Shown here: positions 1 to 10,018 of the stretch, in pieces
Layout: every line of letters starts with the position of its first letter
Numbering within the stretch: the first letter of the stretch is position 1
Source of the DNA: Cyclostephanos tholiformis
Lineage: Eukaryota; Bacillariophyta; Thalassiosirophyceae; Thalassiosirales; Thalassiosiraceae
Length of the DNA: 22,226 nucleotides
NCBI GenBank assembly: GCA_036939975.1
Contig: JALLPB010000138.1
Location: 1 to 22,226 of the forward strand
Direction: 5' to 3'
Program-made: the position numbers and the translations under genes
Notes under the pieces: generated by a model
What the model saw: only the letters and a program-made list of their open reading frames with translations
What the model was told of the DNA's origin: nothing
The model's database searches: none

Positions 1-99
1 AATTGAAAGTAATTAGTTACATAAAGAGTAACGTGTCATTGTTGAGCGAGAATAGGGTTTTTAAGTGTGTTTTTGTTTAGATATTGTATTCCCTTTACC

Positions 100-540
100 T
101 CATTCACAGATAGTCTGTCGGATGAACTCGTCTATTTGCCTGTATTTCTTGATGATCTTGATGGTGACATTGTCTTTGTTCTGAAAGGACATGACTTTTT
201 TGTTGCCAAAATTTCATCCTATTTCAGTGCAATGGCGCTGAAGTGCTTCAATGAATGTGGCGGTCTGGTCAGGAGTCATGTTGAAGCCATTAGTGAATGA
301 CTTGTTGTTGAATGGTGCACATCCTTACATGTAGATCTCAGTTCCCCTCTTTGTTCCATAATCAATCAGATTCTCCACTTCCAATGTCTGTGGAGTGTCA
401 GCAAAGACTTCAAAGTTTGGCTGATTCTGCTGAGTATGGTTTTGCTCCCAAAAGGCTGCTAGCTTGTTTTGGAGAGTAGTTCCCTAGGCGAGTAGACATT
501 AGAGTTCCTCAGCCATGGGAGCATTGCTGGCAGAATGCTT
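100..540 (-). pseudogene. decayed retrotransposon gag-like fragment
   Basis: Read on the minus strand, one frame gives a recognisable protein-like stretch interrupted by in-frame stops. It includes segments such as VENLIDYGTKRGTEIYM, then a stop, then FNMTPDQTATFIEALQRHCT, a second stop, and IKIIKKYRQIDEF before the terminal TGA at 100-102. Two more stops lie nearer the upstream end. The order 'DY-x-T-K-x-G', 'MT-x-DQT-x-x-FIEALQ' and 'KYxxQID' resembles the N-terminal gag region of retrotransposon polyproteins common in diatoms; this comes from general familiarity, not a search. At least four stops in about 145 codons, with no start or flanking LTR visible, mark it as a dead fragment. It lies just beyond the 3' end of the SNF2 gene. 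The family could be copia or another LTR class. Confidence 0.55.
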
Positions 541-736
541 CATGTTATGACAGCTTCACAAAATGACCCCATAAATTTGAAAATAGAAAGTTAAACCTGT
601 AAATTTGAATATACGGGGGCGGTCTGGCCGTAAATTCGAATTACAACGAGTAAACTTTTCTGTGTAATAATCAACGGTTTGACAAATACTATGCTACTTA
701 TACTGTGTACAGCAGTCGGAGAAGGTTTTAAAAATA
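541..736. other. 3' flank of the SNF2 gene, AT-rich
   Basis: AT-rich sequence following the SNF2-gene stop codon (minus strand), probably its 3' UTR. It contains three imperfect copies of TAAATTTGAA, starting at 572, 600 and 631, spaced 28 and 31 bases apart. Nothing else is recognised. Confidence 0.4.
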
Positions 737-3700
737 TTAAGTAATGTCTTTGAACCTTACCCGGCCAGGTTTGGCTGACAGTGTAGAGTTAATTAAATTG
801 GCATGCTGTTGTTCCGTGATTGTGCCGACTGCATCAGCGAAAGGTTCCATCACCTTCCTTTTCTTCATCCTCGCCTCTAGTGGCGGTCTAATAAATTTGG
901 CTCTCTTCAACAACCTGTGAAGCGTTGTGTACTTTTCATTAGAGTCAGATGTGGCATCTAACCTTGTTCGGGAGGTTCGCTTTGCTTTGTTTATTTCATT
1001 CATTACTTCCTCAATCGAGTTTTTGGCAGTTAATTGTTCAACAAAGACGGGGCCAAGAGCACCCATTCTGTAGGCACGAGATACAACTTGTGATTTCAGT
1101 GATTTATCAAATATGGAATCTGTTGGACAGGGACAGCGCGTTAGAAATTGTAAATGCTTCAAGGAGAAATGGGCTAGTGACAATTCATCATCCTACCAAG
1201 GAAAAAAATATGCGTGACAAATGAGAGGTCAAGACCGACAGCGCCTTGCTTTGACAGCAACATGACAAAACATTCAGGACTATGTATGAACTTCTGTAAC
1301 TCTTGCGCACGCGTTCCTCCATATGAGTAATCAGCCACACATGCACCCTTGACCAAACCAAATATGTTTAGCACGAGTAACATTAGTTTCAACTCGAATC
1401 AAGAAATATTATCTCACCCCAAATCTACGAATCAGACGATCACCAAAATATTCGTAGATTGTCCGAAACTGTGAGAAGACAATGACTTTCAAAGGTCTAT
1501 GTGTGCACATGACTTTTCCCGAAGTGGCAAACTGCCGTGCAGCCGTTGGCCAAAAGCTTAATCTGCTGGTGCCCTCATTGATGGAATCCCGTAGCTGCAA
1601 AAGCTTTGCAATAACATATTTTGATTTCCGATTATAATCAGGACATTCTTCTGCACATTTAAAGCAGGTAAAGCATTGTTTCTTGCAATTCATGAAGTTG
1701 CAATCATAGTGCTCCTCCCTGCAAATTGTGCATTTTCCATCATGGAGAACAGAAGAATATGTGCACGATTCGCCCTTTTTATGGAATCTTGTGTGACTAG
1801 CAGCTGGTGCATTCGCTTCCAATCCTGCCAAACCGTCACCGTCGCTTAGTCTTCCTGATGGCGATAAGTTGGAAAACTCTCTCTTCAATACAAATTGTTT
1901 TTCGCGTTCTTTCTTTTCTTCCTGCAAGTTGAGGCAAAACTGGCTGTTCAAGCCTGGCTGAAGGCGTTGAAAGTCATCAACATCGAACGGTTTTTGACAC
2001 ACAGGGCATAAGGTGGTCTCATCGTCAATACACTCTGAACATATCAAATGGCCACATGGAGTGACAAAGAGAGTCTGAAGCTGTAAACTACAGCTGTGAC
2101 AGCCTGACAACTGCCCCGATTGAGCTCGGTAAATGAAGTTATTGACGACCTGAACCTGAACATCATCAAGATTATGAACGCTTCGACATATCTCCAGCGT
2201 TTCTGCCCAATGCTTACTTGTTATTTGAGGCAACTACAGCCAAAGATCAAGTGAATACAAATAATATATCCATCACGAAAATAGAAGACTTCACTTACAA
2301 TTTGAACACCACCGCAGCACGCTACTCTTAAATTAGTCAGCGCCTCTGAAGCATATCTAGACTGCCTTGGATTAAGAAGTGAATCTTGCCAACCAGACGT
2401 CCGACCCTTCATTCCGGTCGTGATGATGTTGGTTCTTATTGCCGAAACGATAGTATTATATGTGGCTGTTTCCTCTTTACTTAGTTCGATGAGCTGGTGA
2501 CCGTACACAGGTGGAGGGATCTCTTTCAAGTCAGCTTTGGTATGCCTGACCATAAGATACGAAACTAGGTGTTTGAGCCTAGAAATAATGATGTGACATG
2601 AGAGAGAATGAGTGGGAGTCGATTGGTGGTGCGTTGAATATCGGTAGAGCGTTTATACAGACCGAAAAAATGATGATACGTCACCACCCTTCCACCCGGA
2701 ACTGATGAGGGCATTCCAAGAATATTCCCTGCCTAATCGCTGGCTGAAAAATTCATGCTTCAGAAAGTTTGATATGTGAAAAAGATTCCTCATTATAGAT
2801 GATGAGTTTTGAGTGGCTATTTGTTGTGTGGGAGTTCCGGTCATTGCCCAAAGACGTTCGGCTGTAAGCCAAGATGCAAATTGGAACAAATTATTCGCAC
2901 TCTTGCCCAATACATGACCCTCGTCGATGATAACTCTGTAGTAAAAAAGTAAAACAATAGGAAAAATTGCAGATGGGGCGATGCCGAATATTATAATTTG
3001 TACATACAATGCTGCTCACCTTAACCAGGAAACTTTTAGTAAAGAACTTGCTTCTGGAAAACCGTCTCCGAAGTAACTATCACCGCCACCGCTACCCTTC
3101 TTAGATGCCCGAATCTCCTGCTCAACATTGCCATGTTTCCACTCCGCTGTGAAGCGATTGTATGATGTAAGAACAACACGGAACCGTGCGAGTATATAAG
3201 GCGGAGGTAATGCTTTCGACCCGTCATCAATGAAAATAATAGGGTCGGTAACGCTCCTCAAGTCAAATGAAATATTCGTGCCGGTAGTTATATTTTTTCG
3301 CTTTGATGTGTGATAATAGATCAGCGAAGATATAGAGCCATTCATTGTCTTTGATATGTAACTGAAGTCGATATGACGCAACATCTGCTCTCTCCAATGG
3401 TGGATCAGCGGATTCGGCACCACGAGCAATGTCGAGGATGAAGGCAACAGTGCTTCCGTGACCTCAGCATTTTTCTTTTTTTCGAAAGAATTGACCAAAG
3501 ATATCGCGCTAGGGTCCTTCGCCATTCGTGACATCGATTTGATTGCACGTTCGACGTTCTGGAGTTTGAATTCCGACACAATCGCAGTGAAGTTCTTGCT
3601 TAGCCTCTCAGCGGCTTTATGTACAGCATGATGCGGCGGGTTGTAGGTCATCCCATTCAAGAAACACAACTCGACGTCAGCTTCAAAGGCCTTGAAGTTC

Positions 3701-5160
3701 TTACAATCGTTTTTGTACTTATTGCGTATCCCTTGTAGACTTATTGGGTTGGATACGACTTCAAGATAATCAGGAGCCCCATCCAAAACCGGATCAATCG
3801 GCAAAACAAACCATGATGACTCCGTGTCTGATTTGGCGAGGCGAGTTATAAGTTGTAATACTGCCGTCCTTCGGTCGATTGCTGTGACAAATGACGAGTT
3901 CCAGTAGGAATAAAATAATTCACTATAATCCAGGGCATGATCGGTTTTTACACGAGGTTCGGTGCTCAGTCCGAAAGAGCGTAGGATAAGGCTCATGACG
4001 GTAATCGTTTTTCCAAGTCCCGGATCATCACAAAGCAGTCTAATCATACGTCGTCGGTTCAACAATAGAGGGGTGAGTGCTCGACGAACGATTCGTAAAC
4101 GAAAATAACCAGTGTTCGGACTCAAAAGTCTTACCCTCCTCTGGCACAACGCGTATTTTTCTTGACCTCGAAACCCGAATATACCGAACGTCCCGATTCT
4201 GAATCAAATCGTATTTCCCCCTTACCCCCCTTTTCATATCCACCATTATTTCCGCCGTCTGGCCTCGGACGCAAGAGCACGGTTGCCCCCCCCGTCACGG
4301 CACGGTGATAGTCACCCCCGCATGCGCTTTCGCCCACGTCGATTTTGGGACGAGCGCGATTCTCGTCAAAGTCGGTATCTCCGACGGCGCGACGATCGCG
4401 ACGTAGGAAATCCTCCTCTGTCAAGCATCGACGCTCGCGCATCTCCATCCACTCCAGACTACGAATTTGGTGATGAACCAACTTGAGTCGAAGGCCCGGA
4501 ACGACGGCGCAGAGCGATTTGTGAAATTTCTGATTGACGATGCGTAGAGAATGGAGGGAACGCGCGCGTAGATAAGGCGCGATCGACGTCGCGATGACGT
4601 CGTCGGGCAAATCAATGAATTCCACCGGTTTCGACGACGACGATGATGACGACGGGATGGGGTGTGACTTCATACATTTTCCATCCACAACACGTCCTCC
4701 GATTTCTTCATTTCCGAGATACTTGCTCGCGCCGCTGATTCTGTCGTACAATTCCTCAACGTTGAGCGAGATTGGGAAAAATGACAATCCTCCTGGCGGA
4801 TGGTATCCGCGATGTCGATTCCAGGTGCTCTCAACTTCTCCTCCTCCCTCATCGTCATAGTCTTTATCAACTTCATCATCATCATCGAAGGCGACGCCAT
4901 CGGACGTCACATTCGCCTCCCCCCCCTTAGTAGTAACAATACGCCGTTCACTAGCCTTGGATTCGACAGCTCTCAGTCGCGCATCGAGATATTCCCAATC
5001 ACACCGTACAATCGACCCGATGAGCCTATGCCCAGGGGACAATCTCTCGATCGTCTCATCATTCTTCTTCCTAGTCTTGGACCGTCCGGACGTGTTTCCC
5101 TCCTTCCTTCGCTGCGATCGAGGGCCATCATCGCCCTCAGTGCGCCCCTCGATATCATCG

Positions 5161-5197
<37 letters not shown>

Positions 5198-6209
5198 GCG
5201 TAATATTCGTAGTGGTTGGTAGCGAGAACGTGAATATCATCGACGCCCTAGTTCTGACGAATTCGCCACGCCGGGGACAGTTGGGCGACAACTTCCCGCC
5301 CAGGTCGTCGTAGCAACGGCGGTGGAACATGATTCGCACCCTCTCCGTCCTAAGATCCATGAGGCGAATCTCGTCATCGTCGATGTCGTAATCGTTGACA
5401 TTGTCACAGTCGACGCGTCCTCGTTCGGCGTCCCGACGATGGCGACGACTGTAGCCGCCGTCCCAACGACATCGACGTGAACGTTCGTCGGCGATTCGAT
5501 CGATTTCGATCGCCAATCCCACCATCAGCGAGGCATCGGATCGCCTCCTCCCACCCCCGACCTCCATCCCGACGTGACGTCGTCCCTCGGGATCATCGTT
5601 ACGTAGTTCCGTCGATCCCGATATCGACGACGACGACGACGACGGGCCGAGGTCGTCGTCGATTTCCTTCGTGAAATTATCATCATCATTATTATTATTA
5701 TTATTATTCGTGGTCGTCGTCGTCGTCATTCGACGGATATCGCCATCGAAGGGCAAGACGTCGGATGCGATCCTCCAGCATCGAGATGGCGGCGAGACAT
5801 CGTGCCGTCGACGTGGTGCGTCGTCGTCGTAATAATCCGCCCCCTCCTCCCAGTTGCGATTCGAAATCGCATGCGTAGGAGGGGGCGGCAGCGACGACGA
5901 TGATGACGATGACGACGATGATGATGACGACGATGATGACGACGATGATGATGGAGGGAGGGAGGGGACGAGGACCAGGTGGTCGAGTCCATCGTCATCC
6001 TCGATGTAGATTTTTTCGATGTCGTCCTCGATGTCGTCGCGATCGCAATCTTCGCGCGGACGACGTCGTTGGATGTCAACGTCGTGCCAGACATACGACG
6101 ATCCGTCGTCGTGGTGGTATGTTGGGACGAGGACGACGCATTCCTCGAGGAGGACGTATCCGACCTCCACCGCCGCCCGTGCTACCGCTCGGTTGCGATG
6201 ATCAGACAT
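737..6209 (-). CDS. F-box / bromodomain / RING SNF2-family ATPase (7 exons, 1665 aa)
   Basis: A chromatin- or DNA-translocating SNF2 ATPase with possible ubiquitin-ligase activity, expected in the nucleus. Inferred exons are 6209-4135, 4039-3020, 2935-2663, 2578-2299, 2233-1418, 1347-1197 and 1119-737. All introns are GT-AG (65-95 nt), every junction restores a conserved motif, and the total is 4998 nt. Domains in order: acidic and Ser-rich low-complexity N-terminus (to about 525); F-box from F531 (FIDLPDDV); SNF2 entry motif HHQIRSLEWM (579-588); Walker A GLGKT (699-703); bromodomain about 750-845 with the acetyl-lysine Asn at N825 (MTYN); motif Ia LLVVPN (896-901); DEGH box (1036-1039); TGTP (1064-1067); C3HC4 RING C1261-C1295; a second nine-Cys cluster 1373-1413; helicase C VIVFSQF (1466-1472), GLDLS and Q1549/R1553/R1556. 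The arrangement recalls the plant F-box/SNF2/RING protein At3g54460. RING between the lobes is typical of Rad5/SHPRH relatives. The start is the first Met before VEVGYVLLEECVVLVP. The exact last exon is the least certain part. Confidence 0.88.
5162..5197. repeat. (CGT)n microsatellite encoding poly-Asp
   Basis: About a dozen uninterrupted CGT/GTC units inside exon 1 of the SNF2 gene. On the coding (minus) strand they read GAC GAC..., giving a run of aspartates. A pure single-codon tract like this is prone to length change. Confidence 0.9.
5688..5708. repeat. (ATT)n microsatellite encoding poly-Asn
   Basis: Seven consecutive ATT units, read as AAT codons on the minus strand. They give the poly-Asn run in the N-terminal low-complexity region of the SNF2 protein. 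Confidence 0.85.
5886..5952. repeat. mixed GAC/GAT tract encoding poly-Ser
   Basis: Alternating GAC and GAT triplets on the plus strand. On the coding strand they read as mixed TCG/TCA codons, giving about 20 serines near residues 87-107 of the SNF2 protein. The mix of synonymous codons shows that this is not a fresh single-unit expansion. Confidence 0.8.
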
Positions 6210-6586
6210 GACGAAGAAGTGAATGAGGTTGTTCCGTGTTTGTCTCCCGTCTCGTCTGTTCGGGCGATGTTGCCGCCGCGCCGCCTGCCCTCCTTGGGTG
6301 TGGCTGGATCGGGGGGGTGGACAGGGTAGGGGGGTGGATGATGATCTTCTTCGTCATACTTAATTGGGAGTCTTGATCATTAGCCCGTTTTCGACGATGA
6401 CCGCATCATGACCGATGTCACAAAAAAACGTTAAATGTTGGTCACACTTGATGATGGTTTGTCCGCGACTGCTTTGAGAAATATTAAAAATAATATTTAT
6501 TATTATTATTGCGTTAACCTCCCCTCAAATTCGCAATTCGCAATACGAATCGTGATTAAAACGTCGACGCCACGCCACGAGCAACA
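6210..6586. promoter_or_regulatory. shared divergent promoter region (SNF2 gene / secreted-protein gene)
   Basis: 377 bp between two start codons that point away from each other. The half next to the SNF2 gene is G/C-rich with G-runs near 6310-6335. The half next to the secreted-protein gene is AT-rich, with a TATA-like tract (AATATTAAAAATAATATTTA) near 6480-6500. That would be about 90-100 bases upstream of the plus-strand ATG. No specific factor-binding site is recognised. Confidence 0.5.
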
Positions 6587-9576
6587 ATGAAATCGACGAG
6601 GATGGGTATCCCTACTACCACGAGGAAGGCCTCCTCGTCATTCGCGGCTTCCCTCCATCGTCTCGCCACGGCCGCCGTCACCTTCGTCGCCGTCATCACC
6701 GCCACCGCCATCGAGGACCTCGACGAGGCGTTATTGAACGACATCGTCGAATCCTATTCCAGTCACGTGCCGACAGAATGCAACACGCAAGCTCAGTCGT
6801 CGTCGTTTTCCTTCGATTACGATTGGCCGGGGACCAATCCCCAATCGGGTTGGAATGTCGATTACGTCGCGAGGAATTACGAGGAGGGTCTGTTCCAGGC
6901 CATCATGTCCCATACCGACGCCAACAACGCCAATCGATCGTGGACGATACGCATAGGGACCGGGGGGAACATGTACAGCGTACTCTTCCCGAATTCATTG
7001 GGGGAGATCATCCCGCCCCAGAATCACCCCGATGCGCCTTGGATCGATGAGGTACAGCAAATGGTCGCGGTGGCCGGCGCCTTGAGCAGCAATCCGAATA
7101 ACGCCCAGCAATGCCCGGGCGGGTACGCCCAGAGGGATAACGACCTCCTGTGCAAGAAGTACTTCATACACAATGCAGGATCGTACCAGCGGGATGCGCC
7201 GTATACGAATTCTCCATTCTACTCCACGAGTTTGGCGAGGCACTGTCATGGCAACACTTGTACCTTCATGTCCTGGGGATCCCACGCGCACGTCGTCACA
7301 CCCTTCACGTCCCCGGCGCTCTACATCAACAGGTACACCAATTGTAATAACGGCATCATCGAACACACGCAAATGATTCACAAGTGAGTTTATACATTAT
7401 ATATATACAATATTTATGAGGGTGTCATGATGATGTGTATCCTTATGTGCACCACTGCACCACTCACTCTCACACCCATCCCCCCCTCAATAGCTTTGCC
7501 AACCCGAGCGACCCCCTTGCCATCCCCGAGAACGATCTCAATCACTTCAACGTCGCCTGGGGCGGCGTACGTCCTAGCAAGCTCCCTTTCGTCCTCGAAC
7601 CATCGAATATCGATACCCTCGACTACGAAAATGTCAACTCGATCGACCCCCTACCGCTCTGCCTGTGGTCTGGGAACGATGATCGCGGTCGCGCCGCCCC
7701 GAGGAATTTACCCGATACCGGGGGATATACCACCTTCGTCGAGAATGGATTGCTCGTGAATAGGACCCTATCTCCCCTGTTGCCGCCGTGTCGCAGGCCC
7801 AACGTGACATGCGGGACCACCACCGACCCAACTCTATCTTGTATGGTCGATACGTGCACCGAGGCTCAAATAGCCACGGGGGGGTACGTTAGGATGGCCC
7901 TCAAGGTCGCACCCAACAGCACCCCAAATTGCCTGTCCGATGGCGTGGTCATGAACGGCCTCGTTTCGCTCCAGTGCGACTTTCACGATGTCGGCTTCGG
8001 CAGGCACGCGGCGCTGTTGACGTCGTACGATAAATGCTCCCCGTGGACGGACATCGGCCTGTTCAATGGCCGAACTAGACAGGGAATGAACATCTTCCAA
8101 CTGAAGCAGTGGTCGATCTCGCCAACCACCAAGAGAATGTCCTTCGTAGTATACGCCACCGACAAGGTAGCGGCCCAGAATACCGTGAATAGCATGTTCA
8201 ACAACACGGATAGGGCCACCGATTTGGTCATCGAATTGCGCGCCCTTAGGAAGAATCGCGATTCATTTTCCTCCCCGAGAGCCACGATCCAATCGCCCAC
8301 CATGAGCATACCGTTCCAGACCCTACCCGCCGAGTACAATCCGAGCGCCCTGAATGCGTTCACGTACGTTTATGGCAGGGGGGAGGACTACGCCCTTAAC
8401 GGGATTCAGGGCCTCGGTCGACGACGAATGGGTAGCACGGCCGAAACTGGGGGTAGGGATTACACCGTCTTCAGCGTCAATTGGCAGAGTGGCGCGAGGT
8501 TGGAGCCCTCGAGCACGTACACGAATCGCGGATATTACTTCGTCAGCGACCTGGGTAGCGTCAAGGCCACCGCCGACAGCCTCAGAAACAAGGTCGCCAT
8601 TGATAAGATTGAATTGGAACAATGGTCGCCCCGCAAGGTTGAAATATACAAGCGCGGCACCAACTTCGTCGTACGGGCCGCCCCGTCGTCCGGTGGGCTT
8701 TCTACCACGTGCGCTAGCTTTTCCGCCTCCCTCGCGTGCTCCGGATGGTCGACCCCCAAGGCCGGTCACGTGCCCTACTTTTACGTGAAATGCCAGAACT
8801 CGACGTACCTCGGTCCGAATCCGTACAGGTTCACGCCATCCTTCGGGTCGAGATTTCCCGGCCATGGCAGTGCGGCCGATCAGCGGTTCGTGAGGTCGTA
8901 TGTATGCGACGGCATGATCTGGTCGGGTAGGGAGCGTATCCTTAACGCTGATGCGGAGGATGCACTCGATGACTTCAGGGCCGAGGATGTGGCAGAAAGT
9001 GCCGGTGGCTTTGAAACTGGCACGGATCCGCCCTTCGTCCGACCTACTTGGAAATTAATGGGATTCTTTCCCATCGATGGAGCCAGTTGCGCTTCACTCG
9101 AGACTGACACTTATGAAGAAACTGTCTGCGACCCTGTTCCTACTTCAAGTCCATCGTCCAGTCCAACAACGTCTAATCCAACAACGTCGAAGCCCACCTC
9201 CTGCGGTATCGCCAATGATGGACGAATGCCCGCGCCATGTCCTTGTGGCGGTCTAGGATGTTGGGGCGAAGATACTACTGGACAATGCTGCAGCAAATTT
9301 TGCAGGATCACAAACTTGGGTTCTTCATTTTGTAAAGCGAGTCCAACTCCCGCTCCGACACCCCCTCCAACAACATCGAAGCCCACCTCATGCGGCATCG
9401 CCAATGATGGACGAATGCCCGGGGCATGTCCTTGTGGCGGTCCAGGATGTTGGGGCGAGGACACTACCGGACAATGCTGCAGCAAATTTTGCAGGATCAC
9501 ATATTTGGGTTCTTCATTTTGTAAAGGGAGTCCAACTCCGGCTCCAACCTCCCGTCCAACTTCACCGATATTTTAG
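6587..9576 (+). CDS. secreted protein of unknown function with two C-terminal Cys-rich modules (2 exons, 959 aa)
   Basis: Exons 6587-7383 and 7494-9576 are joined across a 110-nt intron (GTGAGT donor, TAG acceptor) that restores the frame as MIHN-FANPSDP. The N-terminus has a basic region and then a hydrophobic core (LATAAVTFVAVITATA, about 26-41), typical of a signal peptide, so the protein should enter the secretory pathway. The large central part (about 60-800) is rich in Trp, Tyr and paired Cys and has N-glycosylation sequons such as NRS, NRT and NVT. I do not recognise a catalytic family. A Ser/Thr/Pro linker leads to two 63-residue units (about 829-891 and 892-954) with the pattern C-x11-C-x-C-x4-C-x8-CC-x3-C-x9-C, separated by a PTPAP-type linker. 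A cell-wall, matrix or substrate-binding role is plausible but unproven. M6 is an alternative start that would give a shorter signal-peptide n-region. Confidence 0.85.
9181..9558 (+). repeat. in-frame tandem duplication, 189-bp unit x2
   Basis: The unit starting at 9181 recurs at 9370 with a 189-bp (63-codon) period and very high nucleotide identity, including at third codon positions. Each unit carries a Thr/Pro linker and one 8-Cys module of the secreted protein. The strong nucleotide match points to a recent duplication or to gene conversion. Confidence 0.9.
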
Positions 9577-10018
9577 CACGCTAAGGAGTAGATTTAGATT
9601 AGATTTGATAATACATATATGACGTCATGTTAACACATGCGTAAATGCTATATTAAAGAAGTAGTTACTTTACATTCGAAAAATTATCTTTGTCGTGTCT
9701 CCTAATAGATTTCAATCCCAAACACCGACATATATTTTTGCACTGCGGACTATTGCACTAATTTGTGTTCGTCATTTCACTTAGAATCTACTCAGTTTGT
9801 CGTAGTTTATTGATTGATGATATCAGGAACAAATCTAGTCCAAGAGGGAGCGCCGCTTCTCTGACAGCATGTTTGATATTACTCTCACCTTACTCAGGTC
9901 TAGGCGCAAAGATAGTAAGCCGAGTGAAGTTTTGTAATCCATCCCCCCCCCTCCCCCAATTTTCATTTAATAAAGGGACACAATTTAACGTCCCCGAAAT
10001 TTCTTTTTTTCTCCTATC
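9577..10018. other. convergent 3' intergenic region
   Basis: 442 bp between the stop codons of the plus-strand secreted-protein gene and the minus-strand BCCIP-family gene, probably holding both 3' UTRs. It is AT-rich; an AATAAA occurs at 9969-9974. No gene or RNA is recognised. Confidence 0.5.

Noticed and set aside
67..300. 77-codon plus-strand ORF
   Set aside because: It lies antisense to the gag relic, whose minus-strand frame has far better protein-like content.
755..765. GTAAGG donor-like site near the end of the SNF2 gene, suggesting an eighth exon
   Set aside because: The frame ends 20-odd bases later at a normal stop. The upstream region is a gag relic with no continuing helicase sequence, so a further exon is not needed.
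4800..5313. Long plus-strand ORFs opposite SNF2 exon 1
   Set aside because: They are shadows caused by GTC/GAC repeats; poly-Val and poly-Ser reflect reading the microsatellite in other frames.
5886..5952. Possible CRISPR-like or satellite array
   Set aside because: Simple GAC/GAT triplets with no spacers, inside a coding exon.
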